NCBI GenBank assembly: GCA_963580285.1
Contig: OY757010.1
Location: 224,211,234 to 224,275,233 of the forward strand
Source of the DNA: Lucinisca nassula
Lineage: Eukaryota; Mollusca; Bivalvia; Lucinida; Lucinidae
DNA: 64,000 bases
Reading direction: 5' to 3'
Shown here piece by piece: positions 22,382 to 36,499 of the stretch (its first letter is position 1; every line of letters starts with the position of its first letter). Below the pieces are notes generated by a model. The model was not told where the DNA came from, did no database searches, and saw only the letters and a list, made by a program, of their open reading frames with translations. The position numbers and the translations under genes are program-made.

Positions 22382-23674
22382 CGAGTGTAGGCTGAAAAGT
22401 TCTGAGCCTGACCAAGATCCAATGGTTTGTCCATGCTGAAAGTGCCTTATTTTTCAACATAGTCTTCCTTCCTGTCCACACACTTCCTCCAGCGATGCTG
22501 GAGTCCTTGGATCCCAGTGGTATAGAAGGTCTCATCTTGGTCCCTGAAAAACTTCACAGCAGCTATCACCTCCTCGTCTGACCGACAATGCTGCCCAGCC
22601 AAGTGCTTTTTCATGTTTGGAAATAGGAATTAATCTGATGCAGCTAGATCAGGTGAATACGGAGGGTGATCGACAAGTGTGAAGCCACAGTCATGCACAG
22701 CAGCCATTGCGACAACCGATTTATGAGCAGACGCATTGTCCTGATAGAACAAGACCCCTTTTGTCAATTTTCCGGGTCGTTTAGCCTTAATTGCTTTTCG
22801 CAATTCTTTTAGCAGATCTGCATAATACTCCCCATTAATTGTTCTGCCCTTTTGAAGGTAATCTATGAATAGTATACCCTTGGCATCCCAGAACACTGAT
22901 GCCATCACCTTCCCTGCAGAGGAGACGACCTTTGCCTTCTTTGGAGGGGTAGAGCCAGGGTGCTTCCATTGTATGGATTGTTGTTTGGTCTCTGGCTCAA
23001 AGTGATGAACCCAACACTCATCCTGAGTGGCTAAACGGTCAAGAAAACCATCTTGGTCTGCTTCAAAAATAGCCAAGTTGGCTTGTGACAGATTCAGTCT
23101 GGTCAACGTTTGGTGAGGCGTCAAAAGCCGTGGCACCCATCTGGCGGAAACCTTCGACATTCCTTATTCACTGCGTAGAATGTTCTCTACTCTTTCGCGG
23201 GAGATGCCAACGGTGTCAGCTAACTGATTCACAGTTAAACACCTGTCATCCATCACGGCCCTGTGCACTTGGCTGATGGTTTCCTCAGTTGTTGCCGTAG
23301 TGGGTCGTCCACCCCGAGCATCATATTCAAGGCTGTCCTTGCCCATCTTAAAATTTGCTGTCCACCTTTTCACGGTTGCATACGAAGGAGCATCTTCCCC
23401 TAATGTAGCAACCATATCGGCATGAAATATCCTTAGGAGCTAACCCCTTTTTATGGAGGTACTTGATGACACCACCATGCCAGATTTTGTCCATTTTCTC
23501 AAAAACATGCTAGTATCAATTTTCAAAGTCTAGAATTTCTACGTTTTTGCAGGTAAACTTGAACTCATTTCAGTCAAATCAAGTAATAAAGGTTTATATT
23601 TAATGAATACAAAATTTCATGGTTCTTTGATGACTGCTTCTTGGTCAGGCTCAGAACTTGTCAGCCTACCCTCG
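22382..23674 (-). mobile_element. mariner-family DNA transposon, unit 3
   Basis: 1293 bp. It lacks the 5-bp duplication seen in units 1 and 2. TA flanks and inverted repeats are intact. Confidence 0.94.
22447..23494 (-). pseudogene. mariner transposase pseudogene, unit 3
   Basis: The same gene with three breaks. The extra T near the N-terminus is uncompensated here, so the frame shifts between MDKIW and the second segment starting MVATLGED. A TAA replaces a codon in front of GMSKVSAR near 23165. The shared TAA follows the third catalytic Asp. The DD34D residues are all present in the C-terminal 176-codon segment. Confidence 0.92.
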
Positions 23675-24059
23675 TAGGAAAGTAATTGTCATTTTGGCTT
23701 TCCGCTTGTAACGTAGTACATTGTAATTTTATGTTTGTGTTTCTTTCCATTTGCGGTTCATTTTTGTTATGGTTTGTCTTTGGGTGTTTGTGTCGCTTAT
23801 TCTGTTTTGGTTTGGATGGCTTATTGTCTATTTTGCGGGAAAGTGGCTGTCTTTTTGGCTTTCCGCTGTTGGTGTTTCCGTTGTGGTCTATTGTTCGTGT
23901 TTGTGGTTCTTTCCCTTTGGTGTCTCTGATGGGAGCTGTGGGTGAATTGTATCGATTCCTGATCATTGCCTCCACCTCTATTTTGGGTGGGAGGTTTGAG
24001 GTAATTGCATCAGTTTCTGAACGTTGCCTTCTCTTCCATTTTATATATTCGCATACATA

Positions 24060-26888
24060 CAGACCGGCTACCGGTAATAACCCATCTTTTTTGTTTCGCG
24101 CAGAAACCGCCTAACGCGAAATCGGCTATTTTCTCCGCAAATCAGCGAGAAAAGATAAAATGAGCGAGAAATTTCTCGCTGAAATTTCTCCCAGTTTCGC
24201 GGAGAAAATTCTCGGAGATTCGCGGCGAAAATTTGACCGATTGCTTTCATTGAAAATGAAATTACCAGCGTTTCGCGGAGGAAAAATACAACTGAGCTTG
24301 CGTGAAATTTTCGGCTCATTATTATTTCTTGGCTTGTTTGGCGTTGTTTTTGAAAACGAAGGCAAATTGAAGTCATTGTTAAATCATAATCAAATATTCT
24401 TTCATGTTACTAAAAATTCCTTTTAGTAATTTATTTTTTAAAACTCTCATGACAAATTTTATTCACATCACGAAAATACGCCTATTTATTTGTTACCCGC
24501 TTAAACCCCACTTTTAACTGGGGTTTACAGGGGTATACATTATTTATCTAATTTCTGCTTGCATAGATTGTGGGTATTCGTTAGTACCGCCTCGTCGAGT
24601 CGTTTTAAAGTGTACCCAAAATCTTGAGCAGAAATATGAAAAAATGCCAGAACTCTTATCCGAAAATTTTCCATTTTTAGTGGTGACATTTACCAAAAGC
24701 GCAGCTTGATGAAATAGATGGGCTGCATGATACTTCCACGCAGAGCTGAAAGCGACCCGCATGCACGTACTGGTAAACCGCTTACATGATCTAAGCCAGC
24801 CCAGGCAAAGTGGTGCGAGTCGGACCGTCAATGCATATAAATCCTGTTGGTTTCATGGGGTGGCAGGGCTTGAGATGTCATTTCATCTCAATGTCGGGTA
24901 AAAGTCCCACAAAAATTGGAAGCGACGTCTCCAAAATGACCTTTACACTGTTGACGTGGACGTAAAACCTCAAACAAACAAAACCAAAAGCCCAGATTCG
25001 CCTTATTTATTTATGATTACAAACTGTCAAATTGGTACAGCAAGCGGTGTTTTCAATGCAAAGTTAGTGACCAGTTAAGGAGGAACACATGAATTCCACA
25101 GCAGGCTAGGTCTATGTCGCGAACGAACAGACGAAAAACCAGACACCTATATCGGGCCATGCTTCATGCAGGCACGTGATAAAGGACATGCTACTTTGCA
25201 TTAGCACGCATTATTTGCGCTAACAAGTCTAATTCCCCGACCCCTCACCCACCCCTAACTAATAAATACTTCCAGTTGGAGCAAACATGTGGAGCATCAA
25301 CATGTTAATAAAGCTCATGTAATGAACGAGTCACTACTCACCATTTTACATGCACACATACATGTATAGAGAGAACTGGAGTTAACAATGTATACATTTC
25401 CTTAATCTGTTCCTAGACGTCCAAAGTAGGGTGGCGGTACATGCACTCGTTACCAACTACATGTATGTGGCCCGAGCTAGGCGCAAACCACAGCGGAGAG
25501 ACCTAATAACCCAATGATTAACCCTTTTTGTACCAAATGGAATCTTCATCCTTATATATACAGGAGTCCATTTTGAAACTTAGGGGTGTCAGGTTGTTTT
25601 TTTTCTTAAAAAATTTAGTTTGGGAAATGGCTTAACGTTTTGCAAACAGTGTAGGCCCTGATTAGACGCCGTGTTCTGCGGTGTCTGATCTAGGCGCGCA
25701 CTGTTTGCCAAGGTACCCCTTAAGGGGTTTCTGGAACTGAATGAGTTAAGAGTCAGCGCTCTTACCCATTAGGACACAGGGGCCAGTTACCTTCGGGGTG
25801 AACAGTAGACATAACAAGATACCCAGGCTGCATGCCTGTACAAACTTCGCTGATTATCTTGGATAATTTTGTAGTTCTGCTGCAAGTTAGAGATCAGAAT
25901 TATATGCAGCCTTGGAATGCTTGCCGCGCAATTTCCCCATATTAACCTTTCTTGTACCCAATGGAATCTTCCTCCTTATTTATAGCATGCGTCCATTTCA
26001 ACATTTAGTGGTTTCAGGTTGTTTTTTCTTCAAAATTAGGAAAATGGTCGACCTTTTGGAAATAGTGTAGGCCCTGATGTGGGCCTGCACTGTTTGCCAC
26101 GGTACCCGTTTAGGGGTTTCCAGTATGAAAGGGTTAAAGTACATGTATGAACAAAATTGAATTGTAAAGGCAAGAAGCACAAGCGGGCCTCCGTTGCCTA
26201 CTCTTAAACATTAGATCTCTCACTCGGGCTACATGTGAGCTTAAGTGTAAGCATCAGCGATGTTAAATTACTCGCAGTGTAAGAAATAGATCAACCAAAA
26301 TGTAGAGTGAGATCAGCGCCCACACATACATGTACAAGCAGGATCCCCGTTATTATATACATTGAGTTTGATTTTTCAGTATTTACTGGAGAAAAAAAAC
26401 CTACACCCAATATGGTGATCCGATAGAAAATCAACCATTTTCAATTTATGAAGCGGTTACACAACAGTAAAAAGGAACACAGAAAACATTCATCATGTTC
26501 ATACCGCGTTGTAAAGTGCATAAGATGCAAATCATTATGATTCCAACCGGATCAAAATCATACTTTACGATGCATTTCGTCATATGCTTCAAACTTTGTG
26601 TACCAACTTTTAATGCATGAAAAAATGCATGCACATGAACAAATATACATGTAGGTATAGGTAGATTTCGCGGAGAAACACCGTGAACGACTTCACCTGT
26701 ACTAATTGGCTTTCTCCGAGAAAAAGCGATGTTCGTGGAGAAATTCCGCGGCGTTTCGCGGTGAAATTAACCGCTTTGAAACGCGAATTTTTTTTCTTCT
26801 CGGGGACATTTCTCGCTTGTTCTCCAAGAAAAAAAGCCTATTACCGCGGAGAAAAAAATAATATGGGTTATTACCGGTAGCTGGTCTG
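24060..26888. mobile_element. CAGACC-TIR element, unit 3
   Basis: Same element, shortened by the 79-bp deletion at 24684. TA precedes the left end (CATACATA-CAGACC) and follows the right end. Confidence 0.7.
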
Positions 26889-26927
26889 TATTCACAAAAT
26901 CTTTGACAAATGTTACAAAAAATATGT

Positions 26928-27254
26928 GTGTGTGAATTCGGGTTTAACGTCGCTTTCAACAATTTTTCAGTCATATCACGACGGTGTCTGGTTGCGACAG
27001 GGAGCTCAATGCTCACATTTATAGTGCTGCCTCACTGAAGTATCATGTCCCAGACACATTACATGATACCACACCCAGTCACATTATCCTGACACTGGAT
27101 CGACCAGTCCTAGCTCTACTCCGTAAATCTGAGTGCCAAACGAGGATCAGCTAGTACCATTTTTAACGACTTTGGTATGTCGCGGCCCGGGGTCGAACCC
27201 CAGACCTCCCGTTCCCCGGAGCGGACACTCTACCAACTGAGCTATCGGGGCCGG
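26928..27254 (-). repeat. tRNA-derived SINE, unit 3
   Basis: Same SINE. One base changed in the left duplication (TACAAAAAATATGT). The base before the B box is changed so the T-arm pairs better (CCCGGGGTCGAAC on plus). Confidence 0.9.
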
Positions 27255-28078
27255 TACAAAATATATGTACAGCATATATACAAACATGCTACAAATGCAT
27301 GATTAGAGCTGTGATATCATGCCGTTTTCTAGTTCTGGAACAGAATGTGTATACGGGAAGAAATGCTTGCTTGATAAAAAGAAATAAATCCCTTTTTATA
27401 TCAGTTATATTTATTTTTGAATGCTGGTACATTTATCATAACGGTCGTGAATTCGAAATGTCTGCTGGCTGTATTTGACGTTCAAAGTTTCGTGCATACT
27501 TGTGTACAGTATTTATCTTTTCTCGTCTGGAAGACTTTGTAAGACCATTCATATCATCAAGATGACCGAGCTCGTGCTCAAAGAATATTGTTCCAGAGTT
27601 GTTGATATTCTCGTTTTGACCACAATTCTTCTTCTCATAAAACTTCTGACATATGTACTGCCAACCCTTGCAAACAGTGTAAGTGTGTAAATAAATTCGG
27701 ATAACGCAGACAATGTTTTAATATCGGTAAATAGATTTTGATCGGCCCCCGCGCTTCGGGGCTTGATGAAATAGTTCGGCTGCCTGATGCTTCCACGCAG
27801 GGCTGAAACGGACCCGCACAAGAGTACTGGTAAACCGCTTAGAGGGCCTGAGCCTGCCCAGGCAAAGCTGTGCTACTCATACCGTCCATGCTTATAAACT
27901 CTTTTGGTTTAATTAGGCGGCAGGGCTTGAGATGTCTTTTCATCTCAATGTCGGGTAAAAGTCCAACAATTGGAAGCAACGTATCCAAAAGGATTCTTAC
28001 AGTGTTGACAGCGACGTTAAACCTCAAATCAAACAAACAATAATAATAGATTTTGAGGCATAATTACTTTGTTTTTCT

Positions 28079-29600
28079 AAGTAGAAGTAATACAAAGATC
28101 AGGGATCGATACAATTAACTTACTCCACCCATCAAAGACACCAAAGGGAAAGAAACACAAACATTAAGCGACCAGACCATAATGGAAACCTAAACAAAGG
28201 AAGGCCATAAGGACAGTTACTTTCCCACAAAATGGCCATATGGCCATCCAAAATAAAAAGACACAAGTGATACACACAATAATTAACAATCAACACCATA
28301 AATAAACCGCCACAGAAGAACTGCCTTGGAACGGTCAGTGGAATGATTTCCACTGGGGGGCTTAAATCGATTTTACGTGGCCACAATCCTCGCCCTTACT
28401 TCCGTCGCGATTTAGACAAATAATTTGTTCAGTCTGCATGAAGGCCTCCTAACTCATCAGTGCAACATCTCCGTGAACACAAAAAATCAAAGAACCACAG
28501 AGATGAGACAACGGTGAGGACTCGACAGCAAGAAACCACTGAAATGCTGGAGCAAAAGAAAACCAACAGTTAGACTCCGATGGGCCCGACCAGAGACAGA
28601 GCATTAGACACCTACCAACATTACCTTGAATTAGACCTCTCTAATTCTCAATAAGCATTTAAGTTGGAGCCGTCATAGAATCTGAGGCCTGACCCCCCGG
28701 CGTGCAATTAAAGAGGGAAGCAAAGTTGCCAACCGTGATTGGGTTAACTACCATGCATGCAGTCTGTCGTATAACATCCATGTTGTACCCAATCTTTTTA
28801 TATCGAAGAATGATTTTACGAAACTGGGCGCCGAAGCCACTGCGGTTATATATCCTTCCGAACTCACACACCATGCCACCACAAAATTCGGGCCCCGATA
28901 GACCTTGTTGCAGAAGAGATTTAAGTCCAATATTGAATTTTGAAATTAAATCAGAATGGCAATAAAATTTTGAAAAGGCTTTGCGTAGTTTAAGGTACCG
29001 ATAACCCTGATTAAGGAGTCCAGCCGCTAATAATTTATTACGAGTGTTGAAGTCAGTTACATGACTACACACCCCAGCAAATCGAATTAATTGCGAAATA
29101 TAAACGCCACAGGACGGCGCACGAGGAACATCATCATCCAAAAAAGGAAAATCCACAACCCCAAAACCAAAGCCACCGCGTTTATCACAAACCCCGCACG
29201 AAACAAACCCATCTACAATAGATAGATGTAAATCCAAAAACGGGGCCTCGGTATCAGAAGAATTTGCTCCACCCAACCGAAGCTCCGGGGGGCAAATCCG
29301 ACCGATCAAACCATCGAAATAGGTATTACAATATTTAATAAATCATCTAAATATCTAGAAGTGGAGATAAAAGCTTCAATAATTTCAGATTGGTTATCAA
29401 TGGAAAGCGACAACATGAAGTCTCTCTCATAACCATATAAGAACAGACCAGCCACAAGAGGTGCGCAATTCGTACCCATCGGAATACCCACAATCCGCCC
29501 AAACAACCCAGCACCGATTCTAACACAAACACTGCCAAGCAGAAAGGCGAGGGCATCACACACTTTCTGACACGACCAAAGTGTACAAAACCCATGCGCT
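28079..29600 (-). pseudogene. PLE-A, unit 4
   Basis: Truncated element with a 2-bp loss near 29328 directly after YLDDLLNI, splitting the frame into 85 and 216 codons. Confidence 0.9.
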
Positions 29601-31270
29601 AATTTACACTATACATGTGACCGTAGTAATCAAGAAATAGGTTATAATTATCAAAACAATATATCGAATGTGCTATACATTCAGAAAATGAAATGGTTGA
29701 AATAGCGTTAGGAATCCCCATCAAAGTGTTAATGTGTTCTATAAAATGGTTACCGTTTCGAAGCAAAGAATATAATGAACAAGTTGTTTTATGTTCCCCT
29801 GAGTGTCTTGGACATTCCAGAGAGAAGGTGCTCCCGCCAATTGGGACTTGGCTGCGCTGAGCTGAAATTGACCACACTTCAGTACTGATAAACCGCTTAG
29901 AAGGACTAGGCCTGCCCAGGCAAAGTGGAGTGAGTCAGACCGCCCAATGCATATATGACGTTTGGTTTCATTGGGCTGCAAGGCTTGCGATATCATTTCA
30001 TCTCAATCTCGGATAGAAGTCCCTAAAATTTGAATCGATGTCTGCAAAATGACCTTAATTGTGTTAACTTGTATGTGAAACCTCAGTTCGAACTAACAAG
30101 CCACAAGGGAATATTCCCTGTATCTTGCGTTGAATGTATGAAATGCTTTTTTTTAGTTCTGAAGAACAAAATAATAATCAGTATCGTCGTGTTAGACTCA
30201 CCTTTCTCATTGACAATATTTCTATAAGATTTGATTTCAAGTTATATAGACAAGTTTATGGAATTCGGATGGGTACGATCTGCGCACGTCTTCTTGTTTT
30301 GCTATAAAAGGGACTTCATGGTGTCTATTTCTGTTGAAAAGCAATCTGGAGTTATTGAAGCTTTTAGCTCGAATCTAGATGTTCGAATGATTTAATAAAA
30401 ACATGTAATTAGTTTCATGAAAATGGGTAAGAGTTTTGAAGCCATAAATAATTATTCCCGGATATGTGTATATTTATGGTAAGAGACATGACTTTGAAAT
30501 GCTAAGGGAAGTATTTGAGGTTTAAAGGTCAGGACAGGCGAAACATTACCAGTGTGTACATAACGTTACAAAATTGGCGTTAGGTTATATGCGGAAGTAT
30601 GGAAAGCAACGCTTGGTATTTTCCATGGTGTCTATTTCTGTTGAAAAACAATCTGAATTTGCTGAAGCTTTCAGCTTGAATATAGATATTCCAATGATTT
30701 AATAAGTCATTAATTTCCTGAAAATGGGTGAGCATTTTGAAACCATAAATAATTGTTCCCGGACAAGGGTATATTTGTAGTAACAGCCATGAATTTGAAA
30801 TGCTGACGGACGTATTTGAAGTTTAAAGGTCTGGACAAGAAAATAGTACCAATGCATACATGACAATAATAATTTGGTGTTACGTCATAGGCGAAATTCA
30901 GGAACGCAACGCTTGGTACCATAAGATCGAACGGTAACACCATTTAATCGTAGGTCGCGTCATTTTAAAACAGCAAAAATAAATTCCGAAATTCTTAAAC
31001 TCATAATCGGATTTTATTATGCCGTGACATTTCCGAATTCGGGAAAATCTTCAGAAAATGGTCGTTCATATCTGTTCAAATTAATCATGTTTCTTCATTG
31101 ATACTGGTGAATGACATATTGAAAAATATACAAATAATTAGAGATTGTAAATAGACTCGTACTGACTGAAAGACACTGTTTAGACGCCAATTATTATTTG
31201 TCTTACTAGGAAGCACCTATTAGTCATTTTAGTATAAACAAAACATGTTTTCGTTTCTTTTGAAAAATAG

Positions 31271-31387
31271 AAAATCAATGTGATCCCAATCCATGCGAGA
31301 ATGGAGGGACTTGTACTCCCAAGGGGAATCGTTTCGAATGTGACTGTCCACCTGGATGGAAAGGGAGAAGATGTCAGCAACCTATAA
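31271..31387 (+). CDS. EGF-like module exon, unit 4
   Basis: 117 bp with the same splice sites and module. It is identical to units 1-3 by eye, although the surrounding intron carries several differences. Confidence 0.88.
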   Translation, partial: KINVIPIHARMEGLVLPRGIVSNVTVHLDGKGEDVSNL

Positions 31388-31548
31388 GTAAGCTATAAAT
31401 AATTTAATAGATATGTGTTTTGAATTATGTTTATGTTTTATAATTATAAAAAACGCCCGTTGCATAATTAATAAGTACGCCGTATTTAGCATGCATGTAC
31501 GTCTTTGCACGTATGTATTGCTAATATGTTTTTGAGAGCAGTTTAGTA

Positions 31549-32841
31549 CGAGTGTAGGCTGAAAAGTTCTGAGCCTGACCAAGATCCAATGGTTTGTCCA
31601 TGCTGAAAGTGCCTTATTTTTCAACATAGTCTTCCTTCCTGTCCACACACTTCCTCCAGCGATGCTGGAGTCCTTGGATCCCAGTGGTATAGAAGGTCTC
31701 ATCTTGGTCCCTGAAAAACTTCACAGCAGCTATCACCTCCTCGTCTGACCGACAATGCTGCCCAGCCAAGTGCTTTTTCATGTTTGGAAATAGGAATTAA
31801 TCTGATGCAGCTAGATCAGGTGAATACGGAGGGTGATCGACAAGTGTGAAGCCACAGTCATGCACAGCAGCCATTGCGACAACCGATTTATGAGCAGACG
31901 CATTGTCCTGATAGAACAAGACCCCTTTTGTCAATTTTCCGGGTCGTTTAGCCTTAATTGCTTTTCGCAATTCTTTTAGCAGATCTGCATAATACTCCCC
32001 ATTAATTGTTCTGCCCTTTTGAAGGTAATCTATGAATAGTATACCCTTGGCATCCCAGAACACTGATGCCATCACCTTCCCTGCAGAGGAGACGACCTTT
32101 GCCTTCTTTGGAGGGGTAGAGCCAGGGTGCTTCCATTGTATGGATTGTTGTTTGGTCTCTGGCTCAAAGTGATGAACCCAACACTCATCCTGAGTGGCAA
32201 AACGGTCAAGAAAACCATCTTGGTCTGCTTCAAAAATAGCCAAGTTGGCTTGTGACAGGTTCAGTCTGGTCAACGTTTGGTGAGGCGTCAAAAGCCGTGG
32301 CAGCCATCTGGCGGAAACCTTCGACATTCCTAATTCACTGCGTAGAATGTTCTCTACTCTTTCGCGGGAGATGCCAACGGTGTCAGCTAACTGATTCACA
32401 GTTAAACACCTGTCATCCATCACGGCCCTGTGCACTTGGCTGATGGTTTCCTCAGTTGTTGCCGTTGTGGGTCGTCCACCCCGAGCATCATATTCAAGGC
32501 TGTCCTTGCCCATCTTAAAATTTGCTGTCCACCTTTTCACGGTTGCATACGAAGGAGCATCTTCCCCTAATGTAGCAACCATATCGGCATGAAATATCCT
32601 TAGGAGCTAACCCCTTTTTATGGAGGTACTTGATGACACCACCATGCCAGATTTTGTCCATTTTCTCAAAAACATGCTAGTATCAATTTTCAAAGTCTAG
32701 AATTTCTACGTTTTTGCAGGTAAACTTGAACTCATTTCAGTCAAATCAAGTAATAAAGGTTTATATTTAATGAATACAAAATTTCATGGCTCTTTGATGA
32801 CTGCTTCTTGGTCAGGCTCAGAACTTGTCAGCCTACCCTCG
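31549..32841 (-). mobile_element. mariner-family DNA transposon, unit 4
   Basis: 1293 bp with TA flanks and inverted repeats as in the other units. No 5-bp duplication. Confidence 0.94.
31614..32661 (-). pseudogene. mariner transposase pseudogene, unit 4
   Basis: Open for 261 codons from MVATLGED to the third catalytic Asp, then the shared TAA. The first 25 codons (MDKIW onward) are in another frame because of one extra T. The WVPRLL signature reads WLPRLL here. Confidence 0.92.
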
Positions 32842-33226
32842 TAGGAAAGTAATTGTCATTTTGGCTTTCCGCTTGTAACGTAGTACATTGTAATTTTATG
32901 TTTGTGTTTCTTTCCATTTGCGGTTCATTTTTGTTATGGTTTGTCTTTGGGTGTTTGTGTCGCTTATTCTGTTTTGGTTTGGGTGGCTTATTGTCTATTT
33001 TGCGGGAAAGTGGCTGTCTTTTTGGCTTTCCGCTGTTGGTGTTTCCGTTGTGGTCTATTGTTCGTGTTTGTGGTTCTTTCCCTTTGGTGTCTCTGATGGG
33101 AGCTGTGGGTGAATTGTATCGATTCCTGATCATTGCCTCCACCTCTATTTTGGGTGGGAGGTTTGAGGTAATTGCATCAGTTTCTGAACGTTGCCTTCTC
33201 TTCCATTTTATATATTCGCATACATG

Positions 33227-36133
33227 CAGACCGGCTACCGGTAATAACCCATCTTTTTTGTTTCGCGCAGAAACCGCCTAACGCGAAATCGGCTATTTTC
33301 TCCGCAAATCAGCGAGAAAAGATAAAATGAGCGAGAAATTTCTCGCTGAAATTTCTCCCAGTTTCGCGGAGAAAATTCTCGGAGATTCGCGGCGAAAATT
33401 TGACCGATTGCTTTCATTGAAAATGAAATTACCAGCGTTTCGCGGAGGAAAAATACAACTGAGCTTGCGTGAAATTTTCGGCTCATTATTATTTCTTGGC
33501 TTGTTTGGCGTTGTTTTTGAAAACGAAGGCAAATTGAAGTCATTGTTAAATCATAATCAAATATTCTTTCATGTTACTAAAAATTCCTTTTAGTAATTTA
33601 TTTTTTAAAACTCTCATGACAAATTTTATTCACATCACGAAAATACGCCTATTTATTTGTTACCCGCTTAAACCCCACTTTTAACTGGGGTTTACAGGGG
33701 TATACATTATTTATCTAATTTCTGCTTGCATAGATTGTGGGTATTCGTTAGTACCGCCTCGTCGAGTCGTTTTAAAGTGTACCCAAAATCTTGAGCAGAA
33801 ATATGAAAAAATGCCAGAACTCTTATCCGAAAATTTTCCATTTTTAGTGGTAAAATTTTACAATATATTTGAATAGGCGAGTTCTCATAATGAGCCGTAC
33901 ATGTAGGTTATTTACACCATAATGATATGTGACATTTACCAAAAGCGCAGCTTGATGAAATAGATGGGCTGCATGATGCTTCCACGCAGAGCTGAAAGCG
34001 ACCCGCATGCACGTACTGGTAAACCGCTTACATGATCTAAGCCAGCCCAGGCAAAGTGGTGCGAGTCGGACCGTCAATGCATATAAATCCTGTTGGTTTC
34101 ATGGGGTGGCAGGGCTTGAGATGTCATTTCATCTCAATGTCGGGTAAAAGTCCCACAAAAATTGGAAGCGACGTCTCCAAAATGACCTTTACACTGTTGA
34201 CGTGGACGTAAAACCTCAAACAAACAAAACCAAAAGCCCAGATTCGCCTTATTTATTTATGATTACAAACTGTCAAATTGGTACAGCAAGCGGTGTTTTC
34301 AATGCAAAGTTAGTGACCAGTTAAGGAGGAACACATGAATTCCACCGCAGGCTAGGTCTATGTCGCGAACGAACAGACAAAAATCTAGACACCTATATCG
34401 GGCCATGCTTCATGCAGGCACGTGATAAAGGACATGCTACTTTGCATTAGCACGCATTATTTGCGCTAACAAGTCTAATTCCCCGACCCCTCACCCACCC
34501 CTAACTAATAAATACTTCCAGTTGGAGCAAACATGTGGAGCATCAACATGTTAATAAAGCTCATGTAATGAACGAGTCACTACTCACCATTTTACATGCA
34601 CACATACATGTATAGAGAGAACTGGAGTTAACAATGTATACATTTCCTTAATCTGTTCCTAGACGTCCAAAGTAGGGTGGCGGTACATGCACTCGTTACC
34701 AACTACATGTATGTGGCCCGAGCTAGGCGCAAACCACAGCGGAGAGACCTAATAACCCAATGATTAACCCTTTTTGTACCAAATGGAATCTTCCTCCTTA
34801 TATATACAGGAGTCCATTTTGAAACTTAGGGGTGTCAGGTTGTTTTTTTCTTAAAAATTTTAGTTTGGGAAATGGCTTAACGTTTTGCAAACAGTGTAGG
34901 CCCTGATCAGACGCCGTGTTCTGCGGTGTCTGATCTAGGCGCGCACTGTTTGCCCAGGTACCCCTTAAGGGGTTTCTGGAACTGAATGAGTTAAGAGTCA
35001 GCGCTCTTACCCATTAGGACACAGGGGCCAGTTACCTTCGGGGTGAACAGTAGACTTAACAAGATACCCAGGCTGCATGCCTGTACAAACTTCGCTGATT
35101 ATCTTGGATAATTTTGTAGTTCTGTTGCAAGTTAGAGATCAGAATTATATGCAGCCTTGGAATGCTTGCCGCGCAATTTCCCCATATTAACCCTTCTTGT
35201 ACCCAATGGAATCTTCCTCCTTATTTATAGCATGCGTCCATTTCAACATTTAGTGGTTTCAGGTTGTTTTTTCTTCAAAATTAGGAAAATGGTCGACCTT
35301 TTGGAAATAGTGTAGGCCCTGATGTGGGCCTGCACTGTTTGCCACGGTACCCGTTTAGGGGTTTCCAGTATGAAAGGGTTAAAGTACATGTAAGAACAAA
35401 ATTGAATTGTAAAGGCAAGAAGCACAAGCGGGCCTCCGTTGCCTACTCTTAAACATTAGATCTCTCACTCGGGCTACATGTGAGCTTAAGTGTAAGCATC
35501 AGCGATTTTAAATTACTCGCAGTGTAAGAAATAGATCAACCAAAATGTAGAGTGAGATCAGCGCCCACACATACATGTACAAGCAGGATCCCCGTTATTA
35601 TATACATTGAGTTTGATTTTTCAGTATTTACTGGAGAAAAAAAACCTACACCCAATATGGTGATCCGATAGAAAATCAACCATTTTCAATTTATGAAGCG
35701 GTTACACAACAGTAAAAAGGAACACAGAAAACATTCATCATGTTCATACCGCGTTGTAAAGTGCATAAGATGCAAATCATTATGATTCCAACCGGATCAA
35801 AATCATACTTTACGATGCATTTCGTCATATGCTTCAAACTTTGTGTACCAACTTTTAATGCATGAAAAAATGCATGCACATGAACAAATATACATGTAGG
35901 TATAGGTAGATTTCGCGGAGAAACACCGTGAACGACTTCACCTGTACTAATTGGCTTTCTCCGAGAAAAAGCGATGTTCGTGGAGAAATTCCGCGGCGTT
36001 TCGCGGTGAAATTAACCGCTTTGAAACGCGAAATTTTTTTCTTCTCTGGGACATTTCTCGCTTGTTCTCCAAGAAAAAAAGCCTATTACCGCGGAGAAAA
36101 AAATAATATGGGTTATTACCGGTAGCTGGTCTG
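33227..36133. mobile_element. CAGACC-TIR element, unit 4
   Basis: Same element with both inverted ends present. Confidence 0.7.
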
Positions 36134-36172
36134 TATTCACAAAATCTTTGACAAATGTTACAAAATATATGT

Positions 36173-36499
36173 GTGTGTGAATTCGGGTTTAACGTCGCTT
36201 TCAACAATTTTTCAGTCATATCACGACGGTGTCTGGTTGCGACAGGGAGCTCAATGCTCACATTTATAGTGCTGCCTCACTGAAGTATCATGTCCCAGAC
36301 ACATTACATGATACCACACCCAGTCACATTATCCTGACACTGGATCGACCAGTCCTAGCTCTACCCCGTAAATCTGAGTGCCAAACGAGGATCAGCTAGA
36401 ACCATTTTTAACGACTTTGGTATGTCGCGGCCCGGGGTCGAACCCCAGACCTCCCGTTCCCCGGAGCGGACACTCTACCAACTGAGCTATCGGGGCCGG
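36173..36499 (-). repeat. tRNA-derived SINE, unit 4
   Basis: Same SINE with both 14-bp duplications intact. Confidence 0.9.

Larger units (their letters stand above)
18509..27676. repeat. Tandem array unit 3 (79-bp deletion)
   Basis: Third period, 9168 bp. The shortening is mainly a clean loss of about 79 bp at 24684, between TTTTAGTGGT and GACATTTACC, just upstream of SINE-like copy A3. PLE-A keeps an open 301-codon frame here. The mariner lacks the 5-bp duplication of units 1 and 2. Confidence 0.97.
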
